The notes: generated by a model from the sequence alone, not told the origin. A DNA stretch of 64,000 nucleotides from Billgrantia pellis (GCF_008297955.1 NZ_VTPY01000003.1:62001-126000), one strand, 5' to 3'; shown: positions 35,251 through 47,616, counted from the stretch's first letter. A program made the numbers and translations.

Positions 35251-36189
35251 CTAAGAGCCCGTTTCACGCACGAATTTCAGGATATTCGACAGCGCGTCGG
35301 AAGCCTGACTATCGACCCAGTGCAACGCCGGCCAACGACGCAGCCAAGTCAACTGACGCTTGGCCAGTTGTCGGGTCGCCACGACAGTGCGATGACGCAG
35401 CCTTTCGATATCACCGTCGCCGTCGAGAAATTCCCATACCTGCCGATAGCCTACGCTCTTCATCGATGGCAGACCGGGATGCAGATCGCCGCGGGCTCTC
35501 AGCGCTGCGACCTCATCGATCAGACCGCTTTCCAGCATGATCTCGAAGCGCTTGGCGATCCGCGTATGCAGAACACCACGATCGACGGGGGCGAGTCCTA
35601 TCGACAGCACTTTCCACGGGAAGTTTTCAGGATGTTGCCTACGCCACAGTTCGGTAAGCGTCTCGCCGCTGGCGCGATACACTTCGAGCGCACGCATCAA
35701 CCGCTGCGGGTCGTTGGGATGGATCCGCTCGGCGGATGCGGGGTCGACCCTGGCCAGCTCGGCGTGCAGCGCCGCCAGGCCGCCCTGCTCGGCCTGCCGC
35801 GCCAATGCTTCACGGATCACCGGATCGGCGGCCGGCAGATTGGCCACGCCCTCGAGCAGGCGCTTGGCATACATCATGGTACCGCCCACCAGCAGTGGGA
35901 TACGGCCCGCTGCGGTGATTTGCCGCATCTCGCGCCGAGCATCCTCGCGAAAGTCGGCTGCCGAATAAGGTTCGGCCGGGTCACGTATGTCGATCAGTCG
36001 ATGAGGCGCACGGACCCGCTCCTCAGGTGACGGCTTGGCGCTACCGATATCCATCCCGCGGTAGACCATGGCCGAGTCCATGCTGATCAGATCACAATCG
36101 AGCCGCTCGTGCAGGGCGATGGCCAGGTCGGTCTTGCCGGCGGCGGTGGGCCCCATCAGCAGGATGGCGAGTGGGCGTTCGTCAGACAT
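35251..36189 (-). CDS. miaA: tRNA dimethylallyltransferase
   Basis: Adds the dimethylallyl group to A37 of tRNAs that read codons starting with U. The 312 residues have the P-loop [20 protein letters not shown] (about 11-30), the substrate motif [17 protein letters not shown] and [14 protein letters not shown], and the C-terminal [17 protein letters not shown] 36189 is 15 bases past the mutL stop. Family length and motifs are complete. Confidence 0.98.
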   Translation of the reverse strand: MSDERPLAILLMGPTAAGKTDLAIALHERLDCDLISMDSAMVYRGMDIGSAKPSPEERVRAPHRLIDIRDPAEPYSAADFREDARREMRQITAAGRIPLLVGGTMMYAKRLLEGVANLPAADPVIREALARQAEQGGLAALHAELARVDPASAERIHPNDPQRLMRALEVYRASGETLTELWRRQHPENFPWKVLSIGLAPVDRGVLHTRIAKRFEIMLESGLIDEVAALRARGDLHPGLPSMKSVGYRQVWEFLDGDGDIERLRHRTVVATRQLAKRQLTWLRRWPALHWVDSQASDALSNILKFVRETGS

Positions 36190-36204
36190 CGATGAAGGCG
36201 TTCC

Positions 36205-38126
<1,922 letters not shown>

Positions 38127-38130
<4 letters not shown>

Positions 38131-39611
38131 GAGCGGGGAATCCGTAATACCTGACCGACACGGATCACGTCACCGTTAAGCTCATTGGCCTGCTTGAGCT
38201 GGCCCACCGGCACGCCGTGCCGCGCGGCGATCTGGGACAGCGTGTCGCCGGGCTGGATTCGGTACTCGTTACCCGAGGGCGAACGTTGGTTGTCGCGCTG
38301 CCAGGCGAGCAGGCTCGCCGGCGGGGGGTTGCTGCGAAAATGCGAACGCAGTCCGGCGAAGATGGATTCGGCCAACCGCTGCTGGTGGCCCGAGTCGCGC
38401 AGACGGCGTTCTTCGTCGGGATTGGAAATGAAGCCGGTCTCGATCAGCAACGAGGGAATATCGGGTGACTTCAACACCATGAAGCCGGCCTGCTCGACAC
38501 GCGACTTGTGCAGGCGGTTGACGCGCCCCAACTGGTCGAGCACCTGGCCACCGATGGCCAGCGAGTCATTGAGTGTCGCCGTCATGGTCAAGTCGAGCAG
38601 CACGCCACGCAGCACCTCGTCCTTGTCATTGAGTGACAGATTGCCGTCCACCCCGCCGATCAGGTCGGCCTGGTTCTCGCTGGCAGCCAGCCACTGGGCG
38701 GTTTCGGAGGTGGCACCGCGCTGGGACAGCGCATAGACGGAACTGCCGTTGGGTCTGGGGCTGTTGAAGGCATCGGCGTGGATGGAGACGAAGAAGTCGG
38801 CCTTCTGCTCGCGGGCGATGCGGGTGCGCTGACGCAGCCCGACATAATAGTCACCATCGCGGATCATCACGGCGCGAAAACCTTCGGTATCGTCGACCAG
38901 TCGCTGCAGGCGCCGGGCGATCTCCATCACCACGTCCTTCTCACGGATGCCGCTGGGACCGATGGCACCCGGATCCTCGCCGCCGTGCCCGGCATCGATG
39001 GCGATGATGATGTCTCGTCGTGGATGGGGTGCTGCCGGCTGGCTCACCACCGCCGCATCGATATCCGCGCTCGGCGCTTCGTCCGCCTCGTTGCGGTGAC
39101 GATTGGCGGCGATCTCCTGCTCACGGATCATGGCCTCGATGGGGTCGATGGGGTTCTGTACCGCACTCTCACCTGGGTATTCCATATCGACCACCAGGCG
39201 ATGGCCGTACTGCTCGTTGGGCGGTAGCGTGAAGTGTCGCGGCTCCACTTCGCGCGAGAGTTCCAGCACCACTCGCAGGCCACCGCCGTCACGTACTCCG
39301 CTGCGCACCGCCGTGATGGCGCTACCCTCCAGGTCCAGGCTCGCCAAGTCGGTATCGAGCCCGCTCCGGTCGAGATCGATCACCAGCCGCCGCGGATTGT
39401 CGAGCGTGAAGATATTGGCCTCGGCATGGTCGGAGAGGTCGAATACCAGCCGCGCATGGTCCGGGGCCGCCCACAACCGGATATTGTCGACCTGAGCCGC
39501 CCGCGCCGATGCATCGGGCAACAAGGCCAGGCACAGTATCGCCAGCAGGCCGATGCCGGCCGCCCCCCGCCAATCGAAGAGGCGTGCGAACGAGGATCGA
39601 ATATGGCTCAC
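38127..39611 (-). CDS. amiB: N-acetylmuramoyl-L-alanine amidase with AMIN and LysM domains
   Basis: Periplasmic zinc amidase that splits septal peptidoglycan. The 494 residues start at GTG 39611, which overlaps the tsaE stop (GTGA); the longer frame upstream is not amidase-like. A signal peptide ends near DASARA. The AMIN domain spans about 40-140, the amidase_3 domain about 200-430 with zinc ligands in [21 protein letters not shown] and the catalytic Glu in [14 protein letters not shown]. One LysM repeat ends the protein ([20 protein letters not shown]). E. coli AmiB lacks LysM; this form is the pseudomonad type. Confidence 0.95.
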
Positions 39612-40108
39612 GGCGTTTCGCGTTCCCGGTCTATGATCATGTCGGCAAGGGCAGCCTCCTTTTCCAGAGCGGCCACGACGCCTCGGCCATGGTCCGAGAA
39701 GGCCTCGAGCGCGGCCAGACGCCCGCTCCCGTTCAGACGCAGGGTAACCACCAGGTCCGGAGACGGAAGCCAGCCGACACCGCGGCTTGGCCACTCGACG
39801 AGGCACAGGGCATCGTCGACGAACAGGTCGCGTCCCCCGATGAACTCCAGTTCCTCGGGGTCGCCCAGGCGATAAAGGTCGAAGTGATGGATACGCCTTC
39901 CTGCAAGCTCGTAGGGCTCGACCAAGGTATAAGTGGGGCTCTTTACCGCACCCTCGTGCCCGTAGGCGCGCAGGACGCCGCGGGCCAGCGTGGTCTTGCC
40001 CGCTCCCAACTCCCCTTCGAGATAGACACGACCCCGCCCTGCCAAGGCATCGCCGAGGCGCTGCCCGAAGACGACCTGGCGCTCTTCGTCATCGAGTCGC
40101 ACGCGCAT
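39608..40108 (-). CDS. tsaE: tRNA threonylcarbamoyladenosine biosynthesis ATPase TsaE
   Basis: ATPase partner of TsaB and TsaD in making t6A37. From ATG 40108 the product has 166 residues, with the Walker A motif YLEGELGAGKTTLARGVLRA (about 28-47), SPTYTLVEPYELAGRRIHHF and the Walker B-like LCLVEWPSRG. The first 20 bases overlap the end of nnr, as in many proteobacteria where nnr-tsaE-amiB-mutL is conserved. The longer open frame is rejected because it lies inside nnr. Confidence 0.97.
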   Translation of the reverse strand: MRVRLDDEERQVVFGQRLGDALAGRGRVYLEGELGAGKTTLARGVLRAYGHEGAVKSPTYTLVEPYELAGRRIHHFDLYRLGDPEELEFIGGRDLFVDDALCLVEWPSRGVGWLPSPDLVVTLRLNGSGRLAALEAFSDHGRGVVAALEKEAALADMIIDRERETP

Positions 40109-41654
40109 CGCTGCCCCCCTGAAGCGAGTAAAAGCCCGGACCGAGCCCGGGGTTGACGAGAACTCGCGCATAGGATGCCAGATCAGCGGCCAGCAAACCA
40201 CGTTCGCCCCCGTCGCGCGCCGCCAGATCCCCAGCGAGAGCGTGCACCGTCACTCCCAGGCGTGCCGCTGTTTCCAAGGGCATCCCCTGCGCCAACAGCG
40301 CACCGAGAATGCCTGAGAGTACGTCACCCATGCCCCCGGAGGCCATGCCGGGGTTGCCGTAAGGGCAGGCGGCCATTCCCTCCGGCCCCGCGACTAGGCT
40401 GCCAGCTCCCTTCAGCACCACGACGCCACCGCGACGCTGCTGCAGTTCACGCGCGGCAGCCGGGCGGTCGGCCTCGATTTTCGCAACGCTGCACCCTAGC
40501 AGCCGCGCAGCCTCACCCGGATGCGGCGTGAGAATCCAGTCGTCCCGCCGCAGGCCGTCGAAGCGTGACGCCAGCAGGTTGAGGCCATCGGCATCGATCA
40601 CCAGCGGCTTCGACTCGCCCAATGCCGCCTGCAGCATGCCCTGTCCCCAGGCGCCCTGACCGAGGCCCGGCCCGACCACCAGCACGTCGGCTCTGGCCGG
40701 CAACTCACCCAGCTCGGCAGCGCCACGCAGCCCATGCACCATCACCTCGGGGCGATAGGTCAGGCAGGCCGAGACATGCTCGGGGGCTGTGGCCAGGCTG
40801 ATCCTGCCCGCCCCAAGCCGAGCGGCGGCCTCGCTGGCCAGCAGCGCCGCCCCACCGAATCCCGGCGCCCCGCCCAGGATCAGCGCATGGCCCATGCCCC
40901 CCTTGTGCGCGTCCCGCTCGCGGGGCGGTAGCCATGCCGCAATCAGCTCACGGTCGAGCAGGTAGGCGATCGGTATCAGATCGGCATGGGCCTGCGCCTC
41001 GACGCCAAGGGCACGAAAATGCACCTCCCCCGCCAACGCCGGGGCACGCCCGGTGTGCAGCCCGATCTTGTCACCGATGAAGGTTACCGTCCGGGTGGCG
41101 CGCACGGCCACGCCGAGTTCGGCTCCCGTATCCGCGGCCAGTCCCGAGGGGATGTCGATGGCAAGCACCGGCAGCCCGCAGGCATTGATCGCTTCGATCG
41201 CGTCGCGAAATTCGCCCGTCACCTCGCCAGTGATGCCCGTGCCGAGTAGCGCATCGACGACCACTTCGCCGGAAAAAGCCAGCCCCGGTCGCCACGGCTC
41301 GAGGCCGACGCCGGCCGCGCTGGCCATCTCGGCGGCGCGCGCAGCGTCCCCCTTCAGCGCCTCGGGGGGCTTGAGCGCGATACGCTGAACGTCGATCCCC
41401 GCGACCGCCGCAAGCGCCGCAAGCACGTGGCCGTCGCCACCGTTGTTGCCACCGCCACACAGCACGGACAGCCGCTTCACGCCTGGCCAGCGGGCCTTTA
41501 GGCTCTGCCACGCCGCCGTGGCTGCACGTTGCATCAAGGCGAACCCCTCGACGCCGCCGGCGATGGTGCGCCGATCCAGCTCGCGCACTTGTGCGGCCTG
41601 GTAGAGCGGGCGAAGCGCCACGTTCGCCGACGGATGGGAACGTTTGCTGGACAT
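40089..41654 (-). CDS. nnr: Bifunctional NAD(P)HX epimerase / ADP-dependent NAD(P)HX dehydratase
   Basis: Repairs hydrated NADH and NADPH. From ATG 41654 (GGGGAG upstream) it has 521 residues. The N-terminal YjeF_N epimerase domain (about 1-215) has VLCGGGNNGGDGHVLAALAA and the catalytic Asp in VDALLGTGITGEV and IDIPSGLAADTG. The C-terminal CARKD dehydratase domain has LILGGAPGFGGAALLA, WILTPHPGEAARLLG, VVVLKGAGSLVAGPEG and NPGMASGGMGDVLSGI, where GMGD holds the ADP-site Asp. It overlaps tsaE and is divergent from queG. Confidence 0.97.
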   Translation of the reverse strand: MSSKRSHPSANVALRPLYQAAQVRELDRRTIAGGVEGFALMQRAATAAWQSLKARWPGVKRLSVLCGGGNNGGDGHVLAALAAVAGIDVQRIALKPPEALKGDAARAAEMASAAGVGLEPWRPGLAFSGEVVVDALLGTGITGEVTGEFRDAIEAINACGLPVLAIDIPSGLAADTGAELGVAVRATRTVTFIGDKIGLHTGRAPALAGEVHFRALGVEAQAHADLIPIAYLLDRELIAAWLPPRERDAHKGGMGHALILGGAPGFGGAALLASEAAARLGAGRISLATAPEHVSACLTYRPEVMVHGLRGAAELGELPARADVLVVGPGLGQGAWGQGMLQAALGESKPLVIDADGLNLLASRFDGLRRDDWILTPHPGEAARLLGCSVAKIEADRPAAARELQQRRGGVVVLKGAGSLVAGPEGMAACPYGNPGMASGGMGDVLSGILGALLAQGMPLETAARLGVTVHALAGDLAARDGGERGLLAADLASYARVLVNPGLGPGFYSLQGGSDARATR

Positions 41655-41755
41655 CCGGTGTCTCCCCTGCCTGCGTTGCTTTATCATGGGAGTGTAAGCG
41701 TCGTGACGCTGGCGCCAATCCCCCCGCTACGTATTTGCCCGGTTTTTTCTCGATC

Positions 41756-42859
41756 ATGCCCTCATCCACGCCCCTGGACGACACTGCTCTGGCCGAGCTG
41801 GCCATGACCATCAAGACCTGGGGCCGCGAGCTGGGCTTCCAGCAGGTGGGCATCGCCGATGTCGACCTGGCCGAGGACGCGCTGCATCTGCAGCGCTGGC
41901 TCGATGCCGGCCGTCACGGCGAGATGGCCTTCATGGCCAAGCACGGTACCAAGCGCACTCGCCCGGAGGAGCTGGTACCCGGCACCCTGCGCGTGATCAG
42001 CGTGCGCCTGGACTACCTGCCTGCCGAAGTCGAGAGCGCCAAGGTACTTGGCCAGCCGCAGACGGCCTACGTCTCGCGCTACGCCGTGGGTCGCGACTAC
42101 CACAAGCTGATGCGCAAGCGCCTGGCCACCCTGGCCAAGTGGATCGAGGAACGCATCGGCCCCTTCGGCTATCGCGCCTTCGTCGACTCGGCGCCGGTCA
42201 TGGAACGGGCGCTGGCGCGCAAGGCCGGACTCGGCTGGGTGGGCAAGAATGCCATGCTGCTCAATCCGCGCGCCGGCTCACTGTTCTTCCTGGGCGAACT
42301 CTACGTCGACCTGCCGCTGCCCGTCGATCCGCCGTTCGACGCCGAGCACTGCGGCAGTTGCAGTGCCTGCCGCACCGCCTGCCCCACCGGCGCCATCGTC
42401 GAGGACAAGGTGGTCGACGCCCGCGCCTGCATCTCGTACCTGACCATCGAGCTGTTCGGCAGCATACCCGAGCGCTTTCGCGAGGCCATGGGCAACCGCG
42501 TGTTCGGCTGCGACGACTGCCAGCTGGTCTGCCCCTTCACCCGCTTCACCCGCACCACGACGGAGGACGACTTCGCCCCGCGCCACGACCTGGATCGGGC
42601 CAGCCTGGTGTCGCTGTTCGCCTGGGGCGAGGCGGAGTTTCTCGACAAGACCGCCGGCAGCCCGATCCGCCGCATCGGCTACGAGCGCTGGCTGCGCAAC
42701 CTGGCGGTGGGGCTGGGCAACGCGCCCTGGAGCGAGAGCGTGGAGGCGGCCCTGCGCGCCCGCCTCGCCTACCCCTCCGACTTGGTGCGCGAGCACGTGC
42801 GCTGGGCGCTCGAGCGGCAGCGGGAAAAGCGCGGCAGTCTGATTGCCAGCCAAGCCTAG
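41756..42859 (+). CDS. queG: Epoxyqueuosine reductase
   Basis: Cobalamin-dependent enzyme that makes queuosine from epoxyqueuosine in tRNA. The 367 residues begin MPSSTPLDDTALAELAMTIK. SRYAVGRDYHKLMRKRL and DSAPVMERALARKAGLGWVG (with the catalytic Asp) identify the family. Two 4Fe-4S clusters are encoded by CGSCSACRTACPTGAI (about 201-216) and FGCDDCQLVCPFTRF. The C-terminal HEAT-like part is short. It is divergent from nnr with a 101-bp spacer, and converges on orn. Confidence 0.97.
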   Translation: MPSSTPLDDTALAELAMTIKTWGRELGFQQVGIADVDLAEDALHLQRWLDAGRHGEMAFMAKHGTKRTRPEELVPGTLRVISVRLDYLPAEVESAKVLGQPQTAYVSRYAVGRDYHKLMRKRLATLAKWIEERIGPFGYRAFVDSAPVMERALARKAGLGWVGKNAMLLNPRAGSLFFLGELYVDLPLPVDPPFDAEHCGSCSACRTACPTGAIVEDKVVDARACISYLTIELFGSIPERFREAMGNRVFGCDDCQLVCPFTRFTRTTTEDDFAPRHDLDRASLVSLFAWGEAEFLDKTAGSPIRRIGYERWLRNLAVGLGNAPWSESVEAALRARLAYPSDLVREHVRWALERQREKRGSLIASQA

Positions 42860-42923
42860 CGCCACACGAAAGGCTACCTTTGCTTAAGGCACCAACGCGA
42901 GCGGCGCTGGGGACAGGGCGAAA

Positions 42924-43002
42924 CGGAGGCCTTTTGCCATGGATGGCAAAAGTAGCGCCCAGGGTTGGGTTCACAGCGCCTCCGCGAAGTCCTGGCGCCA
43001 GG
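42924..43002. repeat. Folded intergenic element between queG and orn
   Basis: CGGAGGC (42924-42930) can pair with the GCCTCCG at 42978-42984. Inside lies a hairpin of CTTTTGCCAT (42931-42940) and ATGGCAAAAG (42943-42952), and outside it the palindrome CCTGGCGCCAGG (42991-43002). The layered fold and the position between convergent genes look like an intergenic repeat element or terminator complex. Only one copy is in the window, so I cannot confirm that it is repetitive. Confidence 0.45.
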
Positions 43003-43030
43003 ATAGCCACGACACCGAGCTTCGAACCTC

Positions 43031-43615
43031 TCACTCCTCCTCGTCGCGCTCGCTGCCGGCCAGCCGCAAAAAGGTATTGCGGTAGTGCGCCAGCTCGGCC
43101 AGCGACTCGCGGATATCATCCAGCGCCTGGTGGGTATTGCGCTTGCTGAAGCCGGCCAGCGCGCCCGGATTCCAGCGCTTGGCCAGCTCCTTGACGGTGG
43201 AGACGTCCAGGTTGCGATAGTGGAAGAAAGCCAACAGCTCGCGCATCTCGCGTTCGAGGAAGCGCCGGTCCTGGTGCACGCTGTTGCCGCACATGGGCGA
43301 GGTGCCGGGCACCACGTATTGCTGCAGAAATTCGAGGGTTTGCCGCTCGGCCTCGGCGGTGTCGATACGACTCTGCTTGACTCGCTCGACCAGGCCCGAT
43401 TCGCCGTGGGTCTTCTGGTTCCATTCATCCATGGCCGCGAGCAGGCTGTCGGGCTGGTGCACGGCGATCACCGGCCCTTCGGCGACGAGGTTGAGGTCAT
43501 TGTCGGTGATCAGGGTGGCCACCTCGATGATACGCTCGCGCTCGGGCTCGAGTCCGGTCATCTCGAGGTCGATCCACACCAGCAGATCTTCGCGCGGCGC
43601 AGGAGTGTTGGGCAT
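43031..43615 (-). CDS. orn: Oligoribonuclease
   Basis: DEDDh 3'-5' exonuclease for 2-5 nt RNA, including pGpG from c-di-GMP breakdown. It has 194 residues from ATG 43615. The four acidic residues and His are in [20 protein letters not shown] (Asp and Glu), [12 protein letters not shown] (Asp) and [13 protein letters not shown] (His, Asp). As Orn finishes c-di-GMP turnover it bears on the PilZ-controlled polysaccharide operon in the same window. It is divergent from rsgA with an 86-bp spacer, a common arrangement. Confidence 0.98.
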   Translation of the reverse strand: MPNTPAPREDLLVWIDLEMTGLEPERERIIEVATLITDNDLNLVAEGPVIAVHQPDSLLAAMDEWNQKTHGESGLVERVKQSRIDTAEAERQTLEFLQQYVVPGTSPMCGNSVHQDRRFLEREMRELLAFFHYRNLDVSTVKELAKRWNPGALAGFSKRNTHQALDDIRESLAELAHYRNTFLRLAGSERDEEE

Positions 43616-43701
43616 GGTCAGGCTCCAGGTTGAAGGGCGCGGCAGGACAGGCCGAGCCACGCTGGGTACAATGCCAGCATTGTAACGATCTTCGGGCGCC
43701 C

Positions 43702-44748
43702 ATGAGCAAACGCAAGCTAAGTCGCCAGCAACGCTGGCGGGTCGAGAAGATACAGGCCGAGCGCGAGCGTCGTGCCGAACAGCGCGACGCCCAGGAATCG
43801 CAGAAGCTCGCCGCGGGCGAATACGGCCCCGAGCGGCCCGGTCGGGTCATCGCCCATTTCGGCCGTACCCTGGATGTCCAGGGCGAAGCTGGCGATACCG
43901 TGCGCTGCCACCTGCGCGCCAATCTCGAAGGCCTGGTGACCGGCGACCGGGTCGTGTGGCGTGCCGCCTTCGACGCCGAGGGCCGTGTCGTCGAAGGCGT
44001 CGTGGTGGCACGCCGTGAACGTCAGAACGTCCTTGAGCGGCCCGATGCACGGGGGCAACTCAAGCCGGTGGCGGCCAATATCGACCAGATCCTGGTCGTC
44101 TTCGCCGTGGAGCCGGCGCCTCATCCCAACCTGATCGACCGCTATCTGGTCGCTGCCGAAGCCACCGGTATCGCTCCGGCCCTGGTACTCAACAAGATCG
44201 ATTTGCTGCCGGATAGCGGCGGTGAACTACGCGAGCTGCTGGCCCGTTACGAGGCGCTCGGCTATCCGGTGGTCGCCACGACGACGTCCGGCGAGACGGG
44301 GCTCGATGCGCTACTGGCACGCCTGGAAGGCCGTACATCGGTCTTCGTCGGCCAGAGCGGCGTGGGCAAGTCGTCGTTAATCGACCGACTGCTACCCGAT
44401 GAGGCGCTACGTATTGGCGCACTGTCTAAGGATTCACGCAAGGGCACCCATACCACCACCACAGCTCGCCTCTATCGCTTGCCGGCAGCCGCCAACGCCG
44501 AGCTGATCGACTCCCCCGGCATTCGCGAGTTCGGCCTGATTCACCTGGACGAGCAGCAGGTGGCCGAGGGTTTCATCGAATTTCGCGACCTTCTCGGACA
44601 TTGCCGTTTCCGCGATTGTCGCCATCGCCAGGAACCGGGTTGCGCCCTGCTGGAAGCCGTTGAGCAGGGCGATATTCATCCCGAGCGTTTTGCCAGCTAC
44701 CGCCATATCGTCGATAGTCTCAACGAGACCCGATCCGGCCCGCCATAG
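43702..44748 (+). CDS. rsgA: Small ribosomal subunit biogenesis GTPase RsgA
   Basis: Late 30S-maturation GTPase of 348 residues with the circularly permuted G-domain order typical of RsgA: G4 (NKIDLLP, about 164-170), then G1 ([16 protein letters not shown]), then G3 ([10 protein letters not shown]). An N-terminal OB fold ([20 protein letters not shown]) and the C-terminal zinc knuckle ([14 protein letters not shown]) are complete. ATG 43702 is used; the in-frame ATG at 43630 lies inside the orn promoter side and is unlikely. Confidence 0.97.
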   Translation: MSKRKLSRQQRWRVEKIQAERERRAEQRDAQESQKLAAGEYGPERPGRVIAHFGRTLDVQGEAGDTVRCHLRANLEGLVTGDRVVWRAAFDAEGRVVEGVVVARRERQNVLERPDARGQLKPVAANIDQILVVFAVEPAPHPNLIDRYLVAAEATGIAPALVLNKIDLLPDSGGELRELLARYEALGYPVVATTTSGETGLDALLARLEGRTSVFVGQSGVGKSSLIDRLLPDEALRIGALSKDSRKGTHTTTTARLYRLPAAANAELIDSPGIREFGLIHLDEQQVAEGFIEFRDLLGHCRFRDCRHRQEPGCALLEAVEQGDIHPERFASYRHIVDSLNETRSGPP

Positions 44749-44775
44749 CGACATTGAGCCTAGAGGAGGAGCGTC

Positions 44776-45606
44776 ATGAGTTCCGAAGAGAATCTGCTAC
44801 CGCTGATCGTCGAGCCCGAACAGCTCGCCGAGCACCTCGATGCACCGCAGTTGCTGATCGTCGATGTGCCGCTCAAGGCCGAAAGCTATCAGGATGGACA
44901 CGTGCCAGGCGCGGTCTTTCTCGATTATTGTCGCCTGCTGCGAGGCGAGGGCGAGGTCCCCAACGAGGCACCGAGCCCCGAAGCGCTGTCACGGCTCTTT
45001 TCGTCGCTTGGCCTGACCCGCGACACCCACGTGGTGGCCTACGACGACGAGGGCGGCGGCTGGGCCGGTCGCCTGCTGTGGACCCTGGAGCTGATCGGTC
45101 ACTCCCGCTACTCCTACCTCAACGGCGGCATCCACGCCTGGCGCCAGGCCGGTCAACCCCTTTCGCAGGAGCCGGTCGAGCCCAGGCCCAGCAACTACGA
45201 GGCCGAGATCCTCCATCCCGAGGTCGCCATCGATCGGGCCGAACTGCAGGAGCGCCTCGGCGAGAAGGGCTTCGCCATCTGGGACGCCCGCTCGCCGGGG
45301 GAGTACCGCGGCGAAAAGGGCGAGAACAAGCGGCTCGGCCATATTCCCGGCGCGGTGAACATGGAGTGGACCGACGCCATGGACAAGCAGCGCGCGCTGC
45401 GCATACGCGATTACGCCGAACTCATTACTGAACTCGAGGCGCTGGGTCTCACCCCCGATATGGAAGTGGTCACTCACTGCCAGAGCCACCATCGCAGCGG
45501 CTTTACCTGGCTGGTGGGCAAGGCACTGGGCTTCGAGAAGATCCGCGGCTATGCCGGCTCCTGGAAGGAATGGGGCAACCGCGACGATACGCCGATAGAG
45601 AAGTGA
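44776..45606 (+). CDS. Two-domain rhodanese-like sulfurtransferase
   Basis: The 276-residue protein has two rhodanese domains: an inactive N-terminal one (LLIVDVPLKAESYQDGHVPG) and an active C-terminal one (FAIWDARSPGEYRGEKGENK). The catalytic cysteine is C235 in THCQSHHRSGFTWLVGKALG. Typical SseA or thiosulfate sulfurtransferase loops read CGSGVTA, so this His- and Arg-bearing loop suggests a different sulfur acceptor or donor. GAGGAGGAG precedes the ATG. It lies 27 bases after rsgA and 165 bases before psd, as in pseudomonads where rsgA, a sulfurtransferase gene and psd are neighbours. Confidence 0.9.
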   Translation: MSSEENLLPLIVEPEQLAEHLDAPQLLIVDVPLKAESYQDGHVPGAVFLDYCRLLRGEGEVPNEAPSPEALSRLFSSLGLTRDTHVVAYDDEGGGWAGRLLWTLELIGHSRYSYLNGGIHAWRQAGQPLSQEPVEPRPSNYEAEILHPEVAIDRAELQERLGEKGFAIWDARSPGEYRGEKGENKRLGHIPGAVNMEWTDAMDKQRALRIRDYAELITELEALGLTPDMEVVTHCQSHHRSGFTWLVGKALGFEKIRGYAGSWKEWGNRDDTPIEK

Positions 45607-45771
45607 GTTATAAGCTGGGAGCTGGAACCAGCCCGTTACCATCCGCCACCGAGTCAGGGTTTCCTTCATGCTTCCGGCGGCGAAGCGGCGCTCTTCCAGC
45701 GTCAAGCTCGAGAACGTTTCGCTCCCCCCTACCACCATCACCCAAAGACCTTCTGAAGAGACTTCCCGTCC

Positions 45772-46629
45772 GTGCCGCTATCCAAGCTATTTTCTCTGCT
45801 CCAATACCCCATACCCCACCACTTGCTCTCAAGGCTGGTGGGCTTTTTCGCCGAATGCCGTGTCGCCTGGCTCAAGAATGCGCTGATCCGCGCCTTCATC
45901 AAGGCCTTCAAGGTCGACATGCGCGAGGCCGCCGAGCCCGACCCCACGGCCTACGCTACCTTCAATGACTTCTTCACCCGAGCACTGAAGCCCGATGCCC
46001 GCCCCCTCGGCGAGGGCCTGCTCTCCCCTGCCGACGGCAACCTTTCCCAGTTCGGCCCCATCGAGGCGGACCGTCTGCTGCAGGCCAAGGGACATCGCTT
46101 CTCGGTGGTCGACCTGCTGGGCGGCGATGTCGAGGCCGCACGGCGATACAGCGGCGGCAGCTACGCCAACGTCTATCTCTCGCCCAAGGATTACCATCGC
46201 GTGCACATGCCGCTGGCCGGCACCCTGACCGAGATGGTCTACGTGCCGGGGCGGCTGTTCTCGGTCAACTCGGCCACCACCGACCACGTGCCCAACCTGT
46301 TCGCTCGCAACGAGCGCCTGGTGTGCCACTTCGATACCGAATACGGTCCCATGGCGGTGGTGCTGGTCGGGGCGATGATCGTCGCCGCCATCGAGACGGT
46401 GTGGGCCGGACAGACCACACCGCTCTCCGGCCAGGTGCAGCGAGTCCGCTTCGACCAGCCGATTCGCCTGGAGCGCGGCGAGGAGATGGGCCGTTTCAAG
46501 CTTGGCTCCACGGTGGTGCTGGCCTTCGCCGGCAAGGTCGATTTCGATACCAGCCTGACGCCCAAGACCAAGGTCAGCATGGGCCAGTCGTTGGGTGGAT
46601 TTCCCGATCCCGGCCCCGAGTTCGTCTAG
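45772..46629 (+). CDS. psd: Phosphatidylserine decarboxylase proenzyme
   Basis: Makes phosphatidylethanolamine at the inner membrane. The 285-residue proenzyme has the self-cleavage site LGST: cleavage before Ser246 yields the beta chain and the pyruvoyl-capped alpha chain. The conserved [28 protein letters not shown] and [13 protein letters not shown] segments (catalytic Asp and His) are intact. The start is GTG 45772; no upstream ATG is in frame. Confidence 0.97.
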   Translation: MPLSKLFSLLQYPIPHHLLSRLVGFFAECRVAWLKNALIRAFIKAFKVDMREAAEPDPTAYATFNDFFTRALKPDARPLGEGLLSPADGNLSQFGPIEADRLLQAKGHRFSVVDLLGGDVEAARRYSGGSYANVYLSPKDYHRVHMPLAGTLTEMVYVPGRLFSVNSATTDHVPNLFARNERLVCHFDTEYGPMAVVLVGAMIVAAIETVWAGQTTPLSGQVQRVRFDQPIRLERGEEMGRFKLGSTVVLAFAGKVDFDTSLTPKTKVSMGQSLGGFPDPGPEFV

Positions 46630-46641
46630 GAGAAGTCCGTA

Positions 46642-47616
46642 TTAGCAATTGGGCGTGGCGAAAGCCATCGTCTCCGCCACGCTCGCTCTCCCTAAAGCAA
46701 GCTGAAGCAGCCGGTCGATGCCCAGCGCCACCCCGCTGCCTGCCGGCATGCCGTGCTCCAGCGCGGCGAGCAGGCGCCGGTCGACCTCTACCTCGGGCAA
46801 GCCCAGTTGCCGCCGGGCGGCGTTGTCCTCGGCGAAGCGTGCACGCTGCTCGTCGGCATCGATGAGTTCGTCGTAGCCGTTGGCGAGTTCCAGCCCGGCG
46901 AGATAGACCTCGAAACGCGAAGCGACCCACTCGCCATCCTCCGGGTCGCGATGGCGCCGCGCCAGGGCCACCTGGCTCGCCGGGTAGTCCACCACCACAT
47001 CCACTCCCTCATGCCCCAGCTCGGGCTCGATGACCAGGCTCATCAGCAGGTCGAGGCAGCCGTCGCGCCCGGCATCGCGCATATCGAGCCCGCCGCGCTC
47101 GCCGGCCAGTTGCCGTAATGCATCAAGTTCGATGCTGAAGGGGTCGAACCCCAGCCCCTCGCGGAACAGTTCGCGGTAGCGCCGGCGGCGCAGCGGGCCC
47201 GGATCGCGTCCCAGTACGGTTCGGATCAGCGCCACGGTCTCCTCGATCAGTTCGTCGAGGGAGAAGCCCGGGCGATACCACTCCAGCATGGTGAACTCGA
47301 TGTTGTGGCGCCTGCCCACCTCGCCGTCGCGAAAGCTGCGGGCGAGCTGGAAGATCGGCCCGCTGCCGGCGGCCAGCAGGCGCTTCATGTGGAACTCGGG
47401 GGAGGTCTGCAGCCACAGCCGCTCGCGCCCCGCCGGCGTGGTCGCCTCCAGCGACAGCGAGGCCAGCTGCACGTCGGTGCTGCCACCATGACCCAGCACC
47501 GGCGTCTCCACCTCCAACACGCCGCGCGCGGCGAAGAACGCCCGCACCTCGTCCAGCAGCCGCGCCCGCTCGCGCAGCGTCTCGATACTCGCCGTGGGCC
47601 GCCAGTCAATTGCCAT
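46642..47616 (-). CDS. epmA: Elongation factor P--(R)-beta-lysine ligase EpmA
   Basis: LysRS-like enzyme that attaches (R)-beta-lysine to EF-P Lys34. It has 324 residues, i.e. only the class II core without an anticodon domain. Motif 1 is FFAARGVLEVETPVL, motif 2 the FQLARSFRDGEVGRRHNIEF region with TMLEWYRPGF, and motif 3 GVALGIDRLLQLALG. The substrate efp lies just upstream in the same direction and epmB is divergent beyond it, so the whole modification route except EpmC is here. Confidence 0.97.
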   Translation of the reverse strand: MAIDWRPTASIETLRERARLLDEVRAFFAARGVLEVETPVLGHGGSTDVQLASLSLEATTPAGRERLWLQTSPEFHMKRLLAAGSGPIFQLARSFRDGEVGRRHNIEFTMLEWYRPGFSLDELIEETVALIRTVLGRDPGPLRRRRYRELFREGLGFDPFSIELDALRQLAGERGGLDMRDAGRDGCLDLLMSLVIEPELGHEGVDVVVDYPASQVALARRHRDPEDGEWVASRFEVYLAGLELANGYDELIDADEQRARFAEDNAARRQLGLPEVEVDRRLLAALEHGMPAGSGVALGIDRLLQLALGRASVAETMAFATPNC

